Of a DNA stretch of 64,000 nt, positions 49,301-58,300 are shown piece after piece. The notes under the pieces were generated by a model. It did no database searches. It had not been told where the DNA came from and saw only the letters and a list, made by a program, of their open reading frames with translations. The stretch is taken from assembly GCA_963576735.1 (NCBI GenBank), contig OY755179.1, forward strand, positions 434,001 to 498,000, written 5' to 3'. Both the position numbers and the translations under genes were made by a program. Numbering within the stretch: position 1 is the first letter of the stretch; every line of letters begins with the position of its first letter. The stretch comes from Bedellia somnulentella. Its lineage: Eukaryota > Arthropoda > Insecta > Lepidoptera > Bedelliidae.

Positions 49301-52300
49301 GTTAAGTTAAATGATTACACTACAGGTTCACTTCTTACAACTTCTTTACTTTACTTTATACAATTTTCTCTAAGCTCAATTCTCAAAATCTGAGGCAACT
49401 CATTTCGATTTTCCTACTTAGTTATCCGTGATTATGGACAAACTAATGTAAATTCACGTTCCTCAGTTGCGTGGAGCTAGACTTCTGGAACGGCCGCACG
49501 GAGGAGCCGGTGATCGTGCACGGGTACACGTTCGTGCCGGAGGTGAGCGCGCGCGACGTGCTGGACGCCATAGCCGAGACCGCCTTCAAGACCTCCGACT
49601 GTCCTGTCGTGCTCAGCTTTGAGAACCATTGCAATCCCAGACAGCAGGTGAGTACGTTGGATGGTGATTGGTCATTGGGATTTACTGATACTAGGGGCAC
49701 AAAAATCAATCAATTGGTCACATTAACAAATTTTAATGCCCCGACCTCTTTAGTTGAATTATTATACTCTAAGTCGACATTTCCCTCCATCCCGAATAGT
49801 TTTACGTTCCCATAACAAATATGCGAACCCATCTATGACTATAAATTTCACCATTATTAATGTATAAACACCATTCCGCAGGCGAAGATAGCGGCGTACT
49901 GCCGCGAAGCGTTCGGCGACATGTTACTAGACCGTCCTTTGGAGTCGCACCCCCTGGAGCCCGGGGGGGTGCTACCGTCCCCCGCCGCGCTGCGCCGCAA
50001 GATTATCATCAAGAACAAGAAGAAACATCACCATCATCGTCGCGCACCACCTAGACAACCAACCGATCTCGACAAAATAGACGCGTCCATTGATATCGCC
50101 GACCCTGGAGAAACCTCCGCCGAAACGCTTGACGATTCTTTCGATTTAGCAGAAAATTCTCTTGAAACGGAATTGGAAAAAGATGCGTCTAATGGTGTAA
50201 CTGACGCAGATAATGCATGTGCTAACTCGCCCCAAAAACAAGTGTGTAATTCTGTGAATTCTTGCGGAGAAGCCGGAGAGTGCTCTGTTGTAACCAACGA
50301 AATTTCAGCTGAGAAGGCAGATGCTTGCAATACAGATTATGCCTCGGACAACACAGACGAAGCATCCGTAAAGACTGAAAACTCGCCAGCCAAGTTATCG
50401 AATGCGACCGTTCGACTATCTGAAACGCCGGCCAAGAAAAGCAATAATTCCAAGTCGGACGATTCTCCGGTGAAGACGCCGAGCAAGAAAGACAAAACGC
50501 CAATCAAAGCTGCAAACTCTCTGAAGGCGGCAGATTCACCGGGGAAGGATGGGGCTATGAAATTGGGCGAGTCGTCAGGATCGATGGAGTCGGGTGACGG
50601 GGCGGTGAAAAAAGAGGATACGATAAAGCGGGGTTTCTTCGAAAGTAAGGACAAGCGTAGTAAGGCAGCTCGGCAGTCTTCGTTTTCGTCGTCGGAGTCG
50701 TCGTCAGAGGATGATGAGGTAGTTGAGGCGGGCGCGGAAGCGGGGGCGGAGGCGGGCGCGGCGGCGGACCCGAGAGAGACGCATGCGGGGGCCGAGATCT
50801 CTGCGCTCGTTAACTATGTGCAGCCTGTGCATTTTAGCTCCTTTGAGAACGCTGAGAGTGAGTACAATTACCAAATATATATTAATCATTTACGAAATTT
50901 GTGCTTATACGTCCAAAATATTGTATTTTATATTTTGGACGTATGTTGTCAAATGTGTAAATGTTAATGGTATTGCGATTCGGTTTTCAGAAAAGANNNN
51001 NNNNNNNNNNNNNNNNNNNNNNNNNNNNNNNNNNNNNNNNNNNNNNNNNNNNNNNNNNNNNNNNNNNNNNNNNNNNNNNNNNNNNNNNNNNNNNNNNNNN
51101 NNNNNNNNNNNNNNNNNNNNNNNNNNNNNNNNNNNNNNNNNNNNNNNNNNNNNNNNNNNNNNNNNNNNNNNNNNNNNNNNNNNNNNNNNNNNNNNNTAAT
51201 GGCCACATTCCCTTCCTCAGCGCGGAAGCAAGCTCAACCACCGACGCGAGCGCCGAACTAGCGTCCTCCGAGCGAGCATTACGCATCCGCTACCACCGCG
51301 CTGTGTACCTCGCACTGGACAAGCAGTTGAGAGATTCGCAGCAGCAGGAGATGAAGGCGCTCACCGATAAGCTGGATAGTGATAAGAAGGAGGTAGCTAC
51401 TAGTAAATTTAAGTAGTAAATTTTTGTCGATAGATATGCCCTGCAGGACGATAGCAACACCAAACACAACCACAAACAATGGTTCTACGCGCCCGCTTCA
51501 TAAATTTTATATTAACAAAAAAATACAATATGTTTTTTATTCCATATAGTAAACAATTTCATATCAAGTTGTAGAAATTATACTATTAATAATTCCAAAA
51601 GGGTCACTAAATAAATCTTTAAAAGCCTTTCATGTTATCGGTTTCGATACTTTATTTTTTTCAACATTAAAAATAACAACAATTTATTTTACTAATATAT
51701 TTTTATCGCCAACAGGTATTATCGCGCCTAGCCGCCGCCCGTAAAGCCGACGTCCGCTCGCTGTCCCGGCAAGCGGCGCGCGACAAGGACGAGCTGACCC
51801 GCATGAAGCGCGAGCTGCACGCCGCCAGCGTGGAGCGCGGCGTGGCCGACTGCGAGCGCCTGCAGCGGACCTTCGCGCGCCAGCGGGACGAGATGCTCGC
51901 CAGGCACGAGCGACACCGCGACGTGCTGGCCAGACATGCCGAACTGGTGAGTGCACTAGCTCTACAGGAAACATCATACATACGACTGCGAGCTGCAGCG
52001 GACCTTCGCGCGCCAGCGGGACGAGATGCTCGCCAGGCACGAGCGACACCGCGACGTGCTGGCCAGACATGCCGAACTGGTGAGTGCACTAGCTCTACAG
52101 GAAACATCATACATACGACTGCGAGCTGCAGCGGACCTTCGCGCGCCAGCGGGACGAGATGCTCGCCAGGCACGAGCGACACCGCGACGTGCTGGCCAGA
52201 CATGCCGAACTGGTGAGTGCACTAGCTCTACAGGAAACATCATACATACGACTGCGAGCGCCTGCAGCGGACCTTCGCGCGCCAGCGGGACGAGATGCTC

Positions 52301-55300
52301 GCCAGACACGAGCGACACCGCGACGTGCTGGCCAGACATGCCGAACTGGTGAGTGCACTAGCTCTACAGGAAACATCATACATACGACTGCGAGCGCCTG
52401 CAGCGGACCTTCGCGCGCCAGCGGGACGAGATGCTCGCCAGACACGAGCGACACCGCGACGTGCTGGCCAGACATGCCGAACTGGTGAGTGCACTAGCTC
52501 TACAGGAAACATCATACATACGACTGCGAGCGCCTGCAGCGGACCTTCGCGCGCCAGCGGGACGAGATGCTCGCCAGACACGAGCGACACCGCGACGTGC
52601 TGGCCAGACATGCCGAACTGGTGAGTGCACTAGCTCTACAGGAAACATCATACATACGACTGCGAGCGCCTGCAGCGGACCTTCGCGCGCCAGCGGGACG
52701 AGATGCTCGCCAGACACGAGCGACACCGCGACGTGCTGGCCAGACATGCCGAACTGGTGAGTGCACTAGCTCTACAGGAAACATCATACATACGACTGCG
52801 AGCGCCTGCAGCGGACCTTCGCGCGCCAGCGGGACGAGATGCTCGCCAGACACGAGCGACACCGCGACGTGCTGGCCAGACATGCCGAACTGGTGAGTGC
52901 ACTAGCTCTACAGGAAACATCATACATACGACTGCGAGCGCCTGCAGCGGACCTTCGCGCGCCAGCGGGACGAGATGCTCGCCAGACACGAGCGACACCG
53001 CGACGTGCTGGCCAGACATGCCGAACTGGTGAGTGCACTAGCTCTACAGGAAACATCATACATACGACTGCGAGCGCCTGCAGCGGACCTTCGCGCGCCA
53101 GCGGGACGAGATGCTCGCCAGACACGAGCGACACCGCGACGTGCTGGCCAGACATGCCGAACTGGTGAGTGCACTAGCTCTACAGGAAACATCATACATA
53201 CGACTGCGAGCTGCAGCGGACCTTCGCGCGCCAGCGGGACGAGATGCTCGCCAGGCACGAGCGACACCGCGACGTGCTGGCCAGACATGCCGAACTGGTG
53301 AGTGCACTAGCTCTACAGGAAACATCATACATACGACTGCGAGCTGCAGCGGACCTTCGCGCGCCAGCGGGACGAGATGCTCGCCAGGCACGAGCGACAC
53401 CGCGACGTGCTGGCCAGACATGCCGAACTGGTGAGTGCACTAGCTCTACAGGAAACATCATACATACGACTGCGAGCTGCAGCGGACCTTCGCGCGCCAG
53501 CGGGACGAGATGCTCGCCAGGCACGAGCGACACCGCGACGTGCTGGCCAGACATGCCGAACTGGTGAGTGCACTAGCTCTACAGGAAACATCATACATAC
53601 GACTGCGAGCTGCAGCGGACCTTCGCGCGCCAGCGGGACGAGATGCTCGCCAGGCACGAGCGACACCGCGACGTGCTGGCCAGACATGCCGAACTGGTGA
53701 CTACACGAAATATTATATTAATTCACTCGAGCCGGGCAGCTACCTCACTCCGAAGCTTCGCGAGTTTCTACTATCACAGTAGAAGCCGTGAATGACTGCC
53801 AACAAGCACTAGGCCCACTTGTGGTATGAACAAAGCACCCAATCAGGGTAGGTTTGAGAATCTCGATGGAGATATAAGAGTATATTATATACATACATGT
53901 TACTCACAGTTATAAATCCAAAAAAAGGAAGAGCAAGCCACACCGTTCAAAAATCACTGAAAAAAGGCTCAATATCCTAAGTCGCCTTTTACGACACCCG
54001 TACAAAGTAAGGATAGGTTATATTCTAAGCCACTACCAGAAACTTGTAGCGTCCCTACCGGTAGAAAAAAAAACAACGGTAGGTAGCCAACAAAATTTGT
54101 ATTAATAAAAAAAGGTGGTTCATTAAGCCTATCTATCTTAACCTATATAATGTTCCTTCCCTGTTTTGGTGTAGTCCGAAGGGCCGGTCGGTAGGTAACA
54201 GTAGCCGCAACGTCCAGATGGTTCAAGGAAGGGGTCGACTGATGAAATGAATTCTGTTCAAATCCTCAAGATGAACCCTGGAATTGACAATAAAGGACGT
54301 CGTCAAGGAACGCACAACTACCGATGCAATTAATTACCCTGACCATAGGAAAGGAAAGAAGTAGTAATGCCGTGTGTTAAAAAATCAGAACGGAGTTACA
54401 AAAATAATAAAATTAAGTTGTTATGCATAAAATACACATAGAAATTAATATGGTCATCGTAAGCAAAAGCAATATAACTAATAGAAAAAAAAGTATATAA
54501 TTAGGAACAACATTTATTTAGTAATATTAATATACTGAAATATAACGAACAACATCAATTATAATGAAATACGTATGAGAATAACGTATTTATCTCTTTA
54601 CAACAAATCATTATCAATAAGGAGGTGGGTTAAAAATAATTGTATCAAACAGTTTGCCACTTACCCAGTTTGGGGTTGAAGATACGTAATTTATAACAAC
54701 AGGCACTAGAAATCCTGTACAGATTATATTATCTCAATCTTATAGTAACCATTTAATGGAGAACACGAAATTAAAATGTTCTAACGGTAGTAGCGATGTA
54801 AGGCTATGAGGTCAATCGTCTCAGCCGAACAACTGATCTTTTGTTTCGAATGACAGAGAGTGCACGCGCTGCCGTTACGCTCCCCACCACATCTCGCTTC
54901 GATGCTGTCGGTCAAAACTAGTGAAACTTGCCTCGTTCACTTAGTGCTCCGCGAATAATTGAGTATAAGATTAGATGTAAACCGTTGTAAATATGTACAA
55001 CGTTACAATACCCCCCTCGGCACGAAAAGGGTTTTATTTATTTAATAATATAAAACCCAAGGAATCATCAACTATAAGTATTTTTAACTAACTTAAGGTC
55101 TTTTATGTGCCACGTACCTATATTTTTGCCAGACATGTCCTCTAAAACATAAACTAATGGTGACTTTTTCTTTAATATACGACATTTTAAATATTTAGGT
55201 GCTAGTTTTTTACTAAAATATTTATCCTTTTCACTTAGGACGTAAGCACGTTTCATAACAATATCTCCAACATCAAATTCAGCTTCCTTTCTTCTTAGAT

Positions 55301-58300
55301 TATAATGAGACGTATTTTTGTCATGTGCCCGCCAAAGCGAAGATTGCACATTATCAAATATTTTAGACAAATGACCAATATTTTCGGCGTAAATATCTCG
55401 TGGTAAAAACAATATTTCATTACCTAAATCATTGTCTGTATAGTGGGAGCCACAAATAACCAACTCTCTACCGTAGACCAAAAATGAAGGAGTGAAGCCA
55501 GTTGCCTCACTTACAGAATTATTTATAGCGAACTGGATTTTTGGAAGATGGATATCCCAGGAGCGGTGATCATTATCAACGTAAGTGGATATGCATGTAA
55601 CGATTGTTTTATTATATCGTTCAACGGTATTAACTTGTGGAGTATATTTGGGTGAATAGAAAATGTTGGGTATTTTATATTTTTTAAATAAACTGTTAGT
55701 AGAAGCACTTATGAACTGGGATCCATTATCCAGGAATATAGTTTGTGGAATACCGTGAACCATAAATACTGAATCTTCTAAATTTTTTACTACAGCTTCT
55801 GATGTAGCGCGTTTAAGTGGAAATATATGACAAAACTTTGAAAAACAGCAAGTAACAACGAGAATATAACTGTTTTGTTTTCTACTGACAGGAAGGGGGC
55901 CAATAAAATCAATCGAAATCATTTGAAAAGGTCTTGAACATTGCTTGGGGCGACCTAATGTGCCCAAAGTCGTATGGTTTTGGTTTTTGTAAGAGAGACA
56001 TTTCGAACAAGAGCCTACAAAGCGTACTACATCTTGGTGCATTCCTGGCCAGTAAAAACGTTGAAGTAAACGGCGATAAGTTTTAAAAATGCCAAGATGA
56101 GCAGCAGTTGGATCGGCGTGATTAGCTTCTATAATTTTATCACGCTTTTCTTTAGGGACGACTTCTTTCCATGAAAATTCCGAAACCATTTCACACTTAT
56201 TTTTTGATAGACGGTATAAGGTGCCTTCTTTAATTAAATAATTTGAAAATATATGAGGCGTACAAACGCACCCATTATAAATGTTCTTATACCAAGAGTC
56301 AGAAGTCGTTATGTTTGAATTACAAGTACTAATGGAAGCACAAGGCACAGCACGGGAAAGAGCATCTGGAATAACATTATCGACCCCACGGCGGTGTTTG
56401 ATTTCGAAGTTAAAAGATGATAATCTAACACCCCAACGGGCTAATCTACCAGAAGGATTATCTAAAGAGAGAAACCATTTTAAAGCCGAATGGTCTGTGT
56501 ACACAGTGAATATCTTACCATTTTCTAAATAGCAACGCCAATGCTCAAGTGCGGTAATCACAGCCAAAGTTTCCCTCTCGGTTATTCCGTAGTTTTTTTC
56601 TGGGCCAGTGAGAGAACGACTCATATATGCTATTGGGTGTTCTTTGCCATCTATGGTTTGGGTTAACATTGCACCGATGCCGTAATTGCTAGCGTCCGTA
56701 TGAACCTCGAAAGGTAAGGTGTAATCGGGACAAGCTAGAACGGGGGCAGATACTAGACATTCTTTAAGTTTATTAAAAGATTTATCTGCTTCAAGAGTCC
56801 AAACAAAGGGTGGAGCATTTTTCTTAGTTGATGTCAGTTGATTCAAAGGACCAGCTATTGTGCTGAAGTTAGGCACAAAACGTCTATACCAAGTAGCAGT
56901 TCCGAGAAATCGCTTAAGGTCTTTTCTGGAACGAGGTGTGGGATAGTTTAAAATAGCGTCTACCTTTTCTGGGTCGGTACGTAAACCGTGGGAATCAACG
57001 ACATAGCCTAAGTATTTTAATTGATCTCTGAAGAAATTGCACTTTTTCAAGTTAATAGTAAGATTAGCTTGCTTTAGTTTATCTAACACGCGTAACAAAA
57101 GGGACACGTGTTCTTCAAAAGAGCTGCTAATAATAATAATATCATCCAAATATGCAAACGTTTTTAGCTCGAAATTTGCAAACATTAAATCTACTAATCT
57201 TTGCTGGGTAGCTGGCGCATTAGTTAAACCAAACGCTGTTGTCTTAAAACGCAATGTTCCTCGACCTGGAACATAAAAAGCAGTCTTGTCTCGATCTTCA
57301 GAAGCTAAAGGAATCTGCCAAAAAGATTTTGAGAGATCAATGCTTGAAAGGTACTTAGCGTCACGTAGATTGTCTAATATTTCCGTTATATAAGGTAAAT
57401 TATATGCGTCACGCTTTGTTACTGAATTTAATTTTCGACTATCTAAACAAAACCGAGGTTGTCCATCTTTCTTATATACTATAAGAACTGGAGACGACCA
57501 CGCACTTTCACAGGGCTCAACAACATCTAACGCTAACATTTCATCAACTTGTTCAACTAAAATTCTTTGTTTTTCTGGTGACATTCTGTAATAACGTTGT
57601 CGAATTGGTTGAGCGTCACCAGTATTTATATGGTGAGTTATAAGATTTGTCCTACCGAGGCCTTTATTTTCAAATGCTATACACTCAAACTGTTTAATAA
57701 TTGAATTGGCAGTTAACTTTTCAGAGTCATTTAAATTATCGTAGGACAATAAGTGAGCTTCCGGTTTATTGACTGTTATCTCTCCAAGGGGTACCTTAGA
57801 CAAGGTGATACTACCGAGGAATTTGGGACAGATATTAAAGGCTTTCCAGAAGTCTACGCCTAAAATAAGTGGACTGTCCACCTCAGGAATTACATGGCCC
57901 TTTATTAAATGGAATTGATCTTCAAAGAAGATAGGAAGATTAATATAACCTATACTTTTTAAAGACTGGCCACCTGCAGCAGTAACTGAAACTATGTCAT
58001 CATTAAATAATTTAAAATCAGAGTTTATAAGCGACAAATGAGAGTTGCCTCCTAAAATTGTGATGGCAGATCCGGAATCAAGAAGTCCAGAAGCGGCAAT
58101 CTCATTAATTTTAATAGAAATGTAGGGTCTGCTATCGTTGGAAGGTTTCATTTGCAGAATTGAGGCAATTCGAAAAACTTTGAAAAATGATTTTATAGTT
58201 TGAAGCCATCTTTCAAAGTCAGCTTTATCAAAATTGTTTGCAGAATTGCCACAATTCTGCTGAGTTAGTTTTTTGAATTATTGCAATCGGGACATTCAGG

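Larger units (their letters stand above)
45305..49466 (+). other. PLC beta intron 6
   Basis: Family A (45518-45680), family B (45708-45903), an (ACGTT)n tract at 46290-46313, a family A copy split by a family C SINE (46310-46915), a Helitron (46977-47939), and a family A copy split by LINE sequence (about 48990-49180). No exon signals. Confidence 0.65.

Noticed and set aside
50034..50654. Minus-strand ORFs opposite PLC beta exon 8
   Set aside because: Low-complexity coding sequence often leaves the opposite strand open; no motifs were seen.
51848..53700. CRISPR-like array
   Set aside because: The units are 133/136 bp, with no unique spacers between short repeats, and the repeat contains a eukaryotic exon and splice donor.
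51684..53782. About twenty overlapping 107-166 residue ORFs on both strands
   Set aside because: All are readings of the same tandem unit in shifted frames; only the first unit's exon part has a coding context.
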